64,000 bases of DNA. It comes from Streptomyces sindenensis. GTDB taxonomy: Bacteria; Actinomycetota; Actinomycetes; Streptomycetales; Streptomycetaceae. The translations under genes were made by a program, and so were the position numbers. Position 1 is the first letter of the stretch; every line of letters begins with the position of its first letter. The notes beneath the pieces are model-generated. The model did no database searches and was not told the DNA's origin. It was given only the letters and a program-made list of their open reading frames with translations. Positions 15,580 through 24,839 of this stretch are shown piece after piece. The stretch lies in the NCBI RefSeq assembly GCF_014649035.1, contig NZ_BMSG01000019.1, positions 62,001 to 126,000 of the forward strand, written 5' to 3'.

Positions 15580-18500
15580 TCAGTACACGTCCCGTACGTA
15601 TCTGCGGTCCGAGGCTAGCTGTTTGACCTGGGCGGCCGCGGTGTCGGGGTCGAGTCCCCCGTGGGCGACGGCGATGTCACGCAGCGCCCGGTCGACGTCC
15701 TTGGCCATACGGGAGGCGTCGCCGCAGACGTAGAGGTGGGCGCCGTCGCGGAGCCAGGACCAGAGCTGGGCCCCGTGCTCGCGCATCCGGTCCTGGACGT
15801 AGACCTTGGCCCGCTGGTCGCGGGAGAAGGCGGTGTCCAGCCGGGTGAGGGTGCCCGAGCGGCTCATCGCGTCGAGTTCCTCCCGGTAGTAGAAGTCCGT
15901 GGCGCGGTGCTGCTCGCCGAAGAACAGCCAGTTGGCGCCGGAGTGGCCGAGCGCACGGCGCTCCTCCAGGAAGCCCAGGAACGGAGCGACTCCCGTACCG
16001 GGACCGACCATGATCATCGGGGTGGCCGGGTCGGCGGGCGGGCGGAAGCGGTCGTTGCGCTGGACGAACACCGGGACGGGGCTGTCCGGTTCGGCGTCCG
16101 CGAGGAACGTGGAGGCGACGCCCTTCCGCATCCGGCCGAGGGCGCTCTCGTACCGGATCACGGAGACCGTGAGACGCATCCGGTGCGGGTCTGCCAACGG
16201 ACTGCTGGCTATGGAGTACAGCCGGGGGCGCAGCGGTCCCAGCACCTCGGCCCAGGTGGCGGCCGTGGCCCGTACCGGGTGCTCGGCCAGCACGTCGACG
16301 GCCTGCCGCCCCCACGTCCACCGGTCCCGCTCGCCCTTGTTGTCGGGGCGCAGCAGCTTCTTCAGGGTCCGGTCCCCCGTGTGGTCGGCGACCAGGCGCA
16401 GCAGGTCCGGGGTGATGCGGGTGATGTCGAGGTGGCGGTGCAGGGCCGTCCCCAGCGCGACCGTCCCGTGCCCGTCGATGTCCACCTCTGCCGCCGGGTC
16501 GAGTCCGGTGACGCCGAGCCATTCGGCCACCAGGTCGGGGCAGTTGAGCGGCTGTACGCCGAGGGCGTCCCCGGCCGTGTACGTCAGCGGGGTGTCGGCG
16601 TGCCGCGTGTCGATCGTGAAGGCGCGGACCTCCTTCGTCGCCCCGGGCAGGCTCAGCAGGCGGTTCCCGGTGAGGAGGCCGGTCACGGGCGCGGCCCTGG
16701 AGGGGCGGGCGGGCTGCTTCCCGTCCGATGGCGCCGGTGCCACCGCGGCTCTCGGTGCCGGCGCGGCTTCCGGGGCCGTCGTTCCCTCCGGTGCCGTCGC
16801 CTCCAGCGCCGCCCTGACCTCCTTGAGCCACTGGCCGAAGGGCTGCTCGTACTCCGGTTCGCAGTCGGTACGCGGGACCAGCCGCTCCGCGCCCAGTTCG
16901 CCGAAGCGTTCGTCCAGGCGGCGGCCGTGGCCGCAGAAGTCGTCGTACGTGGAGTCGCCGAGCGCGAGTACGGCGTAGCGGACGCCTTCCAGGCGCGGGG
17001 TCTCGGGGGCGTTCAGCGACTCCCAGAAGCCGGACCCGTTGTCGGGGGCGTCGCCGTCGCCGAAGGTGCTGGTGACGACGAGGAGGTCGGCCGGGCTCGG
17101 CAGTGCGTCGGGCGTGCTGTCGTCCATGCCGAGGAGCGTGGTGCGGTATCCCTCGGCGGCCAGCGTCCGGGCGGCCGTCGCGGCGGCCTCCTCCGCGTTG
17201 CCGGTCTGCGAGGCCCACAGCACGACGACCGGGCGGCCGCCCTGGTCCTCCGGGACGGTCGCCGGTGGTGCGGGTGCGGCCCCTGCTCCCGGCGGTTCCG
17301 GGAGCCGGGAGTAGGCCCCGGCCAGCATGCCGTTGACCCACAGGGCGTGTTCCGGGGCGAAGGGTGCTCCCGCCGGGAGCACCGGGGTGCCCGCGGGGCG
17401 GGCGCCGAGGCCCGCCAGGAATCCGGCCAGATAGCGGCGCTCCGGGTCCGTCAGGACCGGCGGGGCGGCGGCCTCCGGCAGACCCAGGGCACCCGCCAGC
17501 CCCGTCGGGTCCGCGAGCCCCGCCCGCTCACCCGACGCCGTGGGCCCCGCGAGTCCTGTCCGGTCCGCGAGCTCCATCGGGCCCGCCCCGCCCCCGGTCC
17601 CCGCCGGGCCGGGGGCGCCCGTGCGCTCGGCCCGGCCCGCCGTGGCGGGGGCCAGGCGCACCGCCGGGGCCGCGACCTTCGCCAGCCGGACCGCGCACAC
17701 CTTCAGCTCCGGCTGGAACGAGATCGGGTCGACCGCGTCGTTCGTCACCGCGTTCACGCCGAGGTACTCGCCGAACAGGTCGTTCCAGTGGAACGGCGCG
17801 AAGCACTCCCCCGCCGCGACCCGGTCCGTGATCCGGGCCGGGAGCACCGCGCGGCCGCGCCGCGAGGCGACCTCGACGCCGTCGCCCTCGGCCAGCCCCA
17901 GGGCGGCCGCGTCGTCGGGGTGGACCTCCACGAAGGGTGCGGGGTCCAGCCGGTTCAGTTTGGTGATCTTCGCCGTCTTGGTGAGGGTGTGCCACTGGTG
18001 CTGGAGCCGCCCGGTGTTGAGGACGAACGGGAAGTCCTCGTCCGGCATTTCGGCGGGCGGCAGGTGCGGGCGGGCGTGGAAGACGGCCCGGCCGCCGGGC
18101 AGCGGGAAGGCGAGCCTGGGCACGCTGCCGTCGGGCCGGACGGTCAGCTCCTGGCTGACACCGTCGTTGAGGTAGCGCACGGGGTTGCGGGCGGGCCCGT
18201 CGGCGTCCGCGCTCGGCCACTGCACGGGCGTCTCGCGCAGTCGCTCGTACGTCACACCGCGCAGGTCGTAGCCGGTGTGCGGGTTCCAGGCCCGGGTGAT
18301 CTCGGCGAAGATCTCCTCGGCGCTCGTGTAGCCGAAGGCGTCCTCGTACCCCAGGGCGCAGGCCACCTCCGCGATGATCCGCCAGTCCGGCCACGCCTCC
18401 CCGGGCGGGTCGGCGGCCCGGCGGGAGAGGGTGAGGGTGCGCTCCGAGTTGATCATCACGCCCTCGGACTCGGCCCAGAGGGCGGCGGGCAGGACGATAT

Positions 18501-19869
18501 CGGCGTACGCGTTGGTCTCGGTGTCGGCGAACACGTCCTGGGTGACGACGAACTCGGCGGCCTCCAGCCCCTCGATCACGGTCCGGCGGTTGGCGACCGA
18601 GGCGACCGGGTTGGTGCAGATGATCCAGCAGGCCTTGATCTCCCCCTCCGCCATGCGGCGGAACATGTCGACGGTGCCGCTGCCCGAGCCGTCCGCGCGC
18701 AGGGTGCCGGCGGGGACGCCCCACAGCTCCTCGGTGAAGGCACGGTCCTCGTCGGACAGGACCGATCGCTGGCCGGGCAGCCCGGGGCCCATGTAGCCCA
18801 TCTCGCGGCCGCCCATGGCGTTGGGCTGGCCGGTGAGCGAGAACGGTCCGCTGCCGGGGCGGCAGATCGCGCCGGTCGCCAGGTGCAGGTTGATCAGCGC
18901 GTTGGTGTTCCAGGTGCCGTGGGTGGACTGGTTGAGCCCCATCGTCCAGCAGCTCATCCACTCACCCGCCTCGCCGATCCAGCGGGCCGCCTGCCGGATG
19001 TCGTCCTCCGGGATGCCGGTGATCTCCGCGACCGCGGCGGGCGGGTAGTCGCGGAGGAAGGCGGGCATCTGCTCCCAGCCCTCGGTGTGCTCGGCGATGA
19101 ACGCGGGGTCGGTGTGCCCGTTCTCGACGAGGAGGTGCAGCAGGCCGTTGAGGAGGGCCAGGTCGGTACCGGGCCGGATCCGCAGGTACAGGTCCGCCTT
19201 GGCGGCGGTGGCGTTGCGCCGGGGGTCGACGACGATCAGCTTCGCGCCCGCCTTGACGCGTTCCATCATGCGCAGGAAGAGGATCGGGTGGCAGTCGGCC
19301 ATGTTGGCGCCGGTGACGAGGAAGACGTCCGCGTGGGCGAAGTCCTCGTACGAGCCGGGCGGCCCGTCCGCGCCGAGGGACAGCTTGTAGCCGCTGCCCG
19401 CGCTCGCCATGCAGAGCCGGGAGTTCGACTCGATGGTGTTGGTGCGCAGGAAGCCCTTCGCCAGCTTGTTGGCGAGGTACTGCGCCTCCAGCGTCATCTG
19501 GCCGGAGACGTAGAGGGCCACCGCGTCCGGGCCGTGGGTGTCCAGCACGGACCGCAGCCGGCGCGCCGTCTGTGCGATGGCCGCGTCCCGGCCGAGCGGG
19601 GCGGGCTGCTCGCTGCGGTCGGCACGGGCCAGGGCGGTGGTCAGCCGGCCGGGGGCGGCGAGGAGGTCCGCCCCGGTCGCGCCCTTGGTGCAGAGCCGTC
19701 CGGCGTTCGACGGGTGCTCCTTGTCACCGGACGCCTTCACGACGGTGCGGCGGCCGTCGGGGCCGGCGGCGATGTCGAGGACGATCCCGCAGCCGACACC
19801 GCAGTACGAGCAGACCGTACGCACCCGGTCGGTGGCGGGGGCGTCCGGCGGCGGGGTCGGCACGGTCAT
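15580..19869 (-). CDS. nasC: Assimilatory nitrate reductase catalytic subunit fused to a sulfite-reductase-type flavoprotein
   Basis: This 1429-residue fusion starts with a [4Fe-4S] signature (CSYCGVGCG, fourth Cys in RLCTKG) and the molybdopterin oxidoreductase domain (to about 740; GLNQSTHG, then CTNPVASVANRR). A Pro/Gly/Ala linker follows, then a flavodoxin domain (about 878-1010, WASQTGNAEEAA, TSTFGDGDAPDNG), and an FAD/NADPH module (about 1060-1429, RLYSIASS, GPGTGVAPF, YVCGD). It should pass NADPH electrons via FAD and FMN to nitrate in one chain. The ATG at 19867-19869 is preferred to an in-frame ATG 66 bases upstream because the Fe-S motif then lies at the normal distance. Confidence 0.9.
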   Translation of the reverse strand: MTVPTPPPDAPATDRVRTVCSYCGVGCGIVLDIAAGPDGRRTVVKASGDKEHPSNAGRLCTKGATGADLLAAPGRLTTALARADRSEQPAPLGRDAAIAQTARRLRSVLDTHGPDAVALYVSGQMTLEAQYLANKLAKGFLRTNTIESNSRLCMASAGSGYKLSLGADGPPGSYEDFAHADVFLVTGANMADCHPILFLRMMERVKAGAKLIVVDPRRNATAAKADLYLRIRPGTDLALLNGLLHLLVENGHTDPAFIAEHTEGWEQMPAFLRDYPPAAVAEITGIPEDDIRQAARWIGEAGEWMSCWTMGLNQSTHGTWNTNALINLHLATGAICRPGSGPFSLTGQPNAMGGREMGYMGPGLPGQRSVLSDEDRAFTEELWGVPAGTLRADGSGSGTVDMFRRMAEGEIKACWIICTNPVASVANRRTVIEGLEAAEFVVTQDVFADTETNAYADIVLPAALWAESEGVMINSERTLTLSRRAADPPGEAWPDWRIIAEVACALGYEDAFGYTSAEEIFAEITRAWNPHTGYDLRGVTYERLRETPVQWPSADADGPARNPVRYLNDGVSQELTVRPDGSVPRLAFPLPGGRAVFHARPHLPPAEMPDEDFPFVLNTGRLQHQWHTLTKTAKITKLNRLDPAPFVEVHPDDAAALGLAEGDGVEVASRRGRAVLPARITDRVAAGECFAPFHWNDLFGEYLGVNAVTNDAVDPISFQPELKVCAVRLAKVAAPAVRLAPATAGRAERTGAPGPAGTGGGAGPMELADRTGLAGPTASGERAGLADPTGLAGALGLPEAAAPPVLTDPERRYLAGFLAGLGARPAGTPVLPAGAPFAPEHALWVNGMLAGAYSRLPEPPGAGAAPAPPATVPEDQGGRPVVVLWASQTGNAEEAAATAARTLAAEGYRTTLLGMDDSTPDALPSPADLLVVTSTFGDGDAPDNGSGFWESLNAPETPRLEGVRYAVLALGDSTYDDFCGHGRRLDERFGELGAERLVPRTDCEPEYEQPFGQWLKEVRAALEATAPEGTTAPEAAPAPRAAVAPAPSDGKQPARPSRAAPVTGLLTGNRLLSLPGATKEVRAFTIDTRHADTPLTYTAGDALGVQPLNCPDLVAEWLGVTGLDPAAEVDIDGHGTVALGTALHRHLDITRITPDLLRLVADHTGDRTLKKLLRPDNKGERDRWTWGRQAVDVLAEHPVRATAATWAEVLGPLRPRLYSIASSPLADPHRMRLTVSVIRYESALGRMRKGVASTFLADAEPDSPVPVFVQRNDRFRPPADPATPMIMVGPGTGVAPFLGFLEERRALGHSGANWLFFGEQHRATDFYYREELDAMSRSGTLTRLDTAFSRDQRAKVYVQDRMREHGAQLWSWLRDGAHLYVCGDASRMAKDVDRALRDIAVAHGGLDPDTAAAQVKQLASDRRYVRDVY

Positions 19870-19949
19870 GTGCGGGGCCCTTCGGGGGCGGGCGTTCCCT
19901 GAGGGACGCGGGGGCGGGCGGCGGTCGCTCGCCAATCTAGGAAAGGCCC

Positions 19950-19976
19950 GTTACCCAGGGATGACACCGGGCGAAC
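19950..19976 (-). promoter_or_regulatory. Candidate GlnR box upstream of nasC
   Basis: GTTAC, ATGAC and CGAAC stand at exact 11-bp intervals in the 386-base gap between nasC and the divergent methyltransferase gene. This resembles the spacing of GlnR sites (GTnAC, six bases, GAAAC), and nitrate assimilation is a known GlnR target in Streptomyces. The second and third half-sites match poorly. I see no other gene in the 19870-20255 gap. Confidence 0.35.
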
Positions 19977-20255
19977 AACGCCGGTTACGTCGCCTGCACA
20001 CCGGCCGGGAGCCGCCGGTGAGGGTTCCCGGCAGCGGGGCCCGGCGCCGTCCGTGCTCAGGGGGGGGAAGGCCCGGGCGGGACATCGGCCGGTCACCCGG
20101 GAACTTCCCGGCCGGGGCGGCCGACTACTGGAGAGACACCGGGTGCGGGTGGCCCTCCCGGTGACGGAAGCGGCGGCCGGGGCGACGGGACGGCCGCCGG
20201 GCTGACCGCCGCAGTACACCCACGGGGCCCCGGGCCCGGGAGGAGACCGCGAGGC

Positions 20256-20996
20256 ATGCACTGGTACGAGGACGACGCGCTCTGGTCCGATTTCGCCGCG
20301 ACGATGTTCCCGCCGGCGCGGGCCGAGACCGCCGCCGCTCTGGTCGCGTCCTCCCCGCTGCTGGACTTCCCGCCGGGCACGAGAGTCCTGGACCTGTGCT
20401 GCGGACCCGGCCTCTTCGTGGTGCCGCTGGCGGGCCGCGGGTACGAGGTGACGGGCGTCGACCTGTCCCCGTCGATGCTGGAGAGGGCCCGTACGGCCTG
20501 CGACGCGGCGGGCGCCGCGGTCCGGCTGGAGCGCGCCGACATGCTCACGTACCGGGAGCCGGGCGCCTTCGACGTGATCCTGAACGTGTTCACGTCATTC
20601 GGCTACTTCGACGAGGCCGAGGACAACCTCCAGGTGCTGCGCAACGCGTACGAGAGCCTCGCGCCGGGCGGGCAGCTCCTGGTGGACGTGATGGGCAAGG
20701 AGGTGCTGGCGGGCTGGATCGGGCGGCCGAAGGCGGTCGACCTGCCCGACGGCGCCTACGTCGTCCAGCGTGACACCGTCCTCGACAGCTGGCGGCGGCT
20801 GCGCACGGACTGGACCCTGGTGCGCGGCGCGACGGCCCGCACCGCCTCCATCACCTCCTGGCTCTATTCGGCGGCCGAGCTGCACGCCCTCTTCGAGAGC
20901 GCGGGCTTCACCGACGTGGAGTGCTTCGGCGGGTTCGACGCGTCCGGCTACGACCAGCGCTCGGACCGGCTCATCGTGCGCGGGCGGCGCACGTGA
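20256..20996 (+). CDS. SAM-dependent class I methyltransferase
   Basis: The Rossmann-fold motif I VLDLCCGPGLFVVPLA (about residues 48-63), motif II TGVDLSPSMLE and the acidic post-motif AFDVILNVFTSFGYF define a class I methyltransferase of 246 residues. A good GGAGGAG site precedes the ATG. Its stop overlaps the GTG of the PLP enzyme (GTGA), which starts a four-gene coupled run with ATP-grasp and MFS genes. Substrate unknown; a carboxyl, amine or thiol of a small peptide or amino acid is likely from context. Confidence 0.85.
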   Translation: MHWYEDDALWSDFAATMFPPARAETAAALVASSPLLDFPPGTRVLDLCCGPGLFVVPLAGRGYEVTGVDLSPSMLERARTACDAAGAAVRLERADMLTYREPGAFDVILNVFTSFGYFDEAEDNLQVLRNAYESLAPGGQLLVDVMGKEVLAGWIGRPKAVDLPDGAYVVQRDTVLDSWRRLRTDWTLVRGATARTASITSWLYSAAELHALFESAGFTDVECFGGFDASGYDQRSDRLIVRGRRT

Positions 20997-22183
20997 GGGC
21001 GCGGGGGGACGCCGCTCCGCGCACCGCCACCCCGCCCGTGGCGGGGGCGGAGGACCGTCCGCGCACGCCCACCACACCCGCTGCCACCGTGCACGGCCAC
21101 ATCACCGACGCCGTGAAGGCCCCGGACCTGATCCGGCTGACCGACGATGTCGTCCTCGCCCGCTTCGAGACGATGAAGGTGTACGCGGCGCTCGGCGCGG
21201 TCCGCTCGCTGCTGCGCCGGGGCCGGGTGGCGCCCGGGCAGACCCTGGTCGACAGCTCCAGCGGCATCTACGCGCTGGCCCTCGCCATGGCCTGCCACCG
21301 CTACGGGCTGCGCTGCCACATCGTCGCCTCCACCACCGTGGACGCCACCATGCGGGCCCAGCTGGAGATCCTCGGCGCGACGGTCGACGCGATGCCGCCC
21401 TCGCAGAGCCTGCGCCTGGACCAGGAGCTGCGGGTGCGCCATGTGCGCCGGCTGCTGGCCGAGCGGCCCGACTTCCACTGGATGCGGCAGTACCACGACC
21501 AGATCCACCACGAGGGCTACCGGGAGTTCGCGGAACTGCTGACCGGGGCGCTGCCGGAAGGCCCCCTGACCGTGGTCGGAGCGGTGGGCACGGGTGCGTC
21601 GACCGGCGGGCTGGCGCGGGCGCTGCGGGAGTCGGGGCGGCCGGTGCGGCTGGTGGGCATCCAGCCGTTCGGCAGTGTGACCTTCGGGAGCGAGCGGTTC
21701 GAGGACCCGGAGGCGATCATCGCGGGCATCGGCAGCTCGATCCCGTTCGGGAACGTCCGGCACGAGCTCTACGACACGGTCCACTGGCTGGACTTCCGCC
21801 ATGCGATGGCCGGCACGGTCGGACTGCTGCGGGAGCACGCGGTGTTCGCGGGTCTCTCCACCGGAGCGGCACACCTCACGGCCTCCTGGGAGGCGGCCCG
21901 CGATCCCGGGCGGCTGCATCTGGTGCTGGGGGCGGACACCGGACACCGGTACGCGGAGCGGGTGTTCGCCCGGCACGCCGAGGCCCTGGACCCGGCCGGG
22001 CTGCGGCCCCGGATCATCGATGCGCCGGACGACCTGCGGCCGCCGTGGTCGGTGCTGGAGTGGGCCGGACGCGCCGCTCCGGAGGCGGCCAGGACCACTG
22101 AAGGCGCCAGGACCGCGGGGGGCGATGTCCCCTCCCCGTCCACGTCCCCCGCCCCCGTACCGAGCGTGGAGCTGCTGCCATGA
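20993..22183 (+). CDS. PLP-dependent enzyme of the cysteine-synthase (fold type II) family
   Basis: K62 in RFETMKVYAALG aligns with the Schiff-base lysine of cysteine synthases. The VDSSSGIYALALAMAC loop corresponds to the substrate-binding TSGNTG region, and VGAVGTGASTGG is the PLP-phosphate loop. The canonical KDR after the lysine is replaced by VYA, so the substrate differs from O-acetylserine. The 30-residue N-terminal lead and a Pro/Thr-rich C-terminal tail (after about 350) are unstructured. Relatives make unusual amino acids such as 2,3-diaminopropionate for metallophores and antibiotics. It is coupled at both ends (GTGA, ATGA). Confidence 0.75.
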   Translation: MRARGDAAPRTATPPVAGAEDRPRTPTTPAATVHGHITDAVKAPDLIRLTDDVVLARFETMKVYAALGAVRSLLRRGRVAPGQTLVDSSSGIYALALAMACHRYGLRCHIVASTTVDATMRAQLEILGATVDAMPPSQSLRLDQELRVRHVRRLLAERPDFHWMRQYHDQIHHEGYREFAELLTGALPEGPLTVVGAVGTGASTGGLARALRESGRPVRLVGIQPFGSVTFGSERFEDPEAIIAGIGSSIPFGNVRHELYDTVHWLDFRHAMAGTVGLLREHAVFAGLSTGAAHLTASWEAARDPGRLHLVLGADTGHRYAERVFARHAEALDPAGLRPRIIDAPDDLRPPWSVLEWAGRAAPEAARTTEGARTAGGDVPSPSTSPAPVPSVELLP

Positions 22184-23403
22184 CGATCGCCGCACTGGAG
22201 TCGCTGTCCTTCGGCCTGGGGCGGATGGCCGAGGCCGCCGCGGAGGCGGGGCACCGGCTGTGCCTGCTGACCGGTGACCGCGCGGTCTACCGGCACGAGT
22301 TGGCGGTGCTGCCGCCTGACACACTGGACGTCGTCGACGTCGACACAGGGGACCAGGACGCCGTCCGCCGGGCGCTGGCCGCCGTGCCCGGCCTGGCCGG
22401 GCTGATCAACACGACGGACACCTGGAGCCTGCCGGCCGCCGAGCTCGCCCGTGAACTCGGGCTTCCGGGGCCGGATCCGGAGTCCGTGACGCTGCTGCGC
22501 GACAAGCGCCGGGTCCGGGAGACGCTCCACGCGCACGGGCTGAGCCGCAGTACGGCCATAGCTGTCCCGCCGGGTCCCGAGGGCGCCGGGGAGGTGCTGC
22601 GGGCAGTGGGGCTGCCCGCGGTCCTGAAGGACTCGGCGGGCACCTCGTCCCGCCATGTGTGGATCGCGCACGACGAGGAGGCCCTGCACCGGGCACTGGC
22701 GGAGGCGGCCGAACAGCGCCTGACGGGTGCGCTGTTGGCCGAGGCGTTCCTCGCCGGTCCGCTGTACAGCGCGGAGACCCTCAGCTGGGACGGGACCACC
22801 CGGCTGCTCGGGGTGCTGAGCCGCCAGGCGTCCCGGGCCGCGGTGGTACGCGAGGAGGCGGCGGCGTTTCCGGTGGCGCTGCCGGAGGCCGAACGGGCCG
22901 GGATCGAGGCGTGGGCGGGCCGGGTCCTGGCAGCGGCCGGGCATGAACGGGGCTTCGCCCATGTGGAGTTCATCCTGACGGCCGACGGGCCCGAACTGGT
23001 CGAGATCAACCGGAGGATCGGCGGCGCGCTGGTCGGCGAGGTGCTGTGCCGCACGCTGCGGACCAACGTCTACACGGCGATGACGGACGAGGCGCTGGGC
23101 CACCGCCCGGCGTTGCTGGACGCCCCGCTCGACGCCGAAGGCCCGGCGTACGGCTTCGTGCTGGTGTACGCGGATCGGCCCGGGGTGCTGAAGGGGTGGA
23201 TCGGGCTCGACGAACTCGCCGCGTTCCCCGGGTCGGTGGAGTGGTTCCCGGTACGCGAGCCCGGTGAGAGCGTGATGCACGTCGGCGACCAGCGGGGCTG
23301 TACGGGCATGGTGCTGGCCGAGGGGCTGACGGCCGAGCTGGCCCAGCACCGGGCGTGGAGCGCGGCCGTCCGGGTCCGCCCGGTCGTGGCCGCTGCGCCG
23401 TGA
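22180..23403 (+). CDS. ATP-grasp carboxylate-amine ligase
   Basis: At 407 residues it shows the ATP-grasp pattern: N-terminal Rossmann-like part (HRLCLLTGDRAVYRHE), LPAVLKDSAGTSSRHVW (ATP-binding Lys and glycine loop, about 147-163), and the metal-binding end FILTADGPELVEINRRIGG. The family ligates a carboxylate to an amine through an acyl-phosphate and includes L-amino-acid ligases such as BacD. With a PLP enzyme making an unusual amino acid and an exporter behind it, dipeptide or amide formation is a reasonable inference. The start overlaps the previous stop (ATGA). Confidence 0.8.
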   Translation: MTIAALESLSFGLGRMAEAAAEAGHRLCLLTGDRAVYRHELAVLPPDTLDVVDVDTGDQDAVRRALAAVPGLAGLINTTDTWSLPAAELARELGLPGPDPESVTLLRDKRRVRETLHAHGLSRSTAIAVPPGPEGAGEVLRAVGLPAVLKDSAGTSSRHVWIAHDEEALHRALAEAAEQRLTGALLAEAFLAGPLYSAETLSWDGTTRLLGVLSRQASRAAVVREEAAAFPVALPEAERAGIEAWAGRVLAAAGHERGFAHVEFILTADGPELVEINRRIGGALVGEVLCRTLRTNVYTAMTDEALGHRPALLDAPLDAEGPAYGFVLVYADRPGVLKGWIGLDELAAFPGSVEWFPVREPGESVMHVGDQRGCTGMVLAEGLTAELAQHRAWSAAVRVRPVVAAAP

Positions 23404-23410
23404 TGCCGGA

Positions 23411-24664
23411 GTGGTGAGGCCGCTGCGCGCGGAGGCGTCCCCCGGTTCCCGCGCACGGCTTCCGTTCACGGGACCCCAACGGGTCCTGCTGGCGGGTTCG
23501 TTCCTCATCACGCTCGGCAGCTTCGCCGTACTGCCCTATGTGTCGGTGCTGCTGCACCAGCGGCTGGGCATCGCCCTCGGCACCGTCGGTCTCGTGCTGG
23601 CGGTGGCCTCGCTGATCCAGTTCGCCGGGGGTGTCGTCGCGGGTCCGGTGGTGGCGCGGCTCGGGCTGCGGCGCGCGATGCTGCTGGCGCTGGCGCTGCG
23701 TACGGCGGGGTTCGCCGCGTTCGTCCCCGGGCTGAGGAGCCCGGTGCTCGCCGTCGGGGCGCTGCTGCTGGTGTCGGCGGGCGCGGCACTGTATCTCCCG
23801 GCGAACAAGGCGTACTTGGTGGAGGGCGTGGCCGAGGCGGGCCGCCCTCGGCTGCTGTCGGCGAGCAGCTCGGCGTTCAACGCGGGGATGGCGTTGGGCC
23901 CGCCCGCCGCCGCACCCCTCGTCATGGGGTCGCCCGGGGTGCTGTTCTCCTGTGTCACCGGGCTGTTCGCGCTGATCGGGGCCGGGCACGCGCTGCTGCC
24001 GCACGTCGGGGCGGACCGGCAGTCGGGCGGTGCCGGATCCGCCGCCGCGGAGGCACGGGACACCGGTGAACGGGCCTCCGGGTTCTCGCCGTTCCTGGTG
24101 ACCGTACTGAGCGTGTACGCGTTCATGTTCTTCCAGCACTATCTGGCGCTGTACGCGGTGCCCCGGACGTCGGCCGCCTTCTACGGGGCTGTCCTGACGG
24201 GGTACGCGGTCCTCCTCGTCGTCGCCCAGCCGCTGCTGGCGGAGCGGATCGGCTCGATGAGCTATCCGGCCGCGCTGCGGTGGGGGTTCGGGGCGATGGC
24301 GGCGGGGACGGCCGCGATCGGGGTCGGCGGGCACGCGGGGATCGCGGTGGGCGGGGCGCTGCTGTGTCTCGGGGAGATCGTGCTCTTCCTGAAGAACGAC
24401 CTGGAGGCGCTGGCCCGTTCGCCCTCCGCCCCGGCGAGCGTCTTCGGACGGCAGCGGCTGGCGGCGGGCATCGGGGCGTTCGCGAGCGGGGTGGTGGGCG
24501 GTCAGCTGTACGGAGCGGCGGAGGCGGCGGGCTCGGCGCGGGCGTTCTGGGCGGTGGTCTGCCTCCAGTGCGTGCTGCTGCCGTCGGCGTTGCTGCTCCG
24601 CCGGCGTGCCGTCCGGGGCCGTACCGCCCGGGGCCGTGCGGGGCCCCGGGCGGAGGGCGCCTGA
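23411..24664 (+). CDS. Major facilitator superfamily transporter
   Basis: The 417-residue protein has about 12 membrane helices and an MFS motif A-like loop (GPVVARLGLRRAMLLAL). It is probably a drug:proton antiporter type that exports the product of the upstream methyltransferase, PLP and ATP-grasp genes. The GTG pair at 23411/23414 follows the ATP-grasp stop by 7 bases with a GGAG site. The C-terminus is Arg/Gly-rich. Export direction is inferred from context. Confidence 0.8.
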   Translation: MVRPLRAEASPGSRARLPFTGPQRVLLAGSFLITLGSFAVLPYVSVLLHQRLGIALGTVGLVLAVASLIQFAGGVVAGPVVARLGLRRAMLLALALRTAGFAAFVPGLRSPVLAVGALLLVSAGAALYLPANKAYLVEGVAEAGRPRLLSASSSAFNAGMALGPPAAAPLVMGSPGVLFSCVTGLFALIGAGHALLPHVGADRQSGGAGSAAAEARDTGERASGFSPFLVTVLSVYAFMFFQHYLALYAVPRTSAAFYGAVLTGYAVLLVVAQPLLAERIGSMSYPAALRWGFGAMAAGTAAIGVGGHAGIAVGGALLCLGEIVLFLKNDLEALARSPSAPASVFGRQRLAAGIGAFASGVVGGQLYGAAEAAGSARAFWAVVCLQCVLLPSALLLRRRAVRGRTARGRAGPRAEGA

Positions 24665-24839
24665 ACCGGGCCAAGTCCTGTCGTCGGACTGCCGTCGTCG
24701 CCCGTAGGGCGGCCGCGCGGCGTCCGGTGCGTGCGATCGCAGGGCGCCGGAGTGGTCGTGCAGCGGAGCTACCAGGGCATTTCGGCAACGCCGCGAGCGT
24801 GCGTGCCGGGCGTCGCACGGCAGACGGCAGTGTGACGGC

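Noticed and set aside
15661..19902. Long open frame on the + strand opposite the nitrate reductase gene (about 1,400 codons)
   Set aside because: It mirrors the nasC codons, is full of Arg/Gly/Val, and has no domain; high GC leaves antisense frames open.
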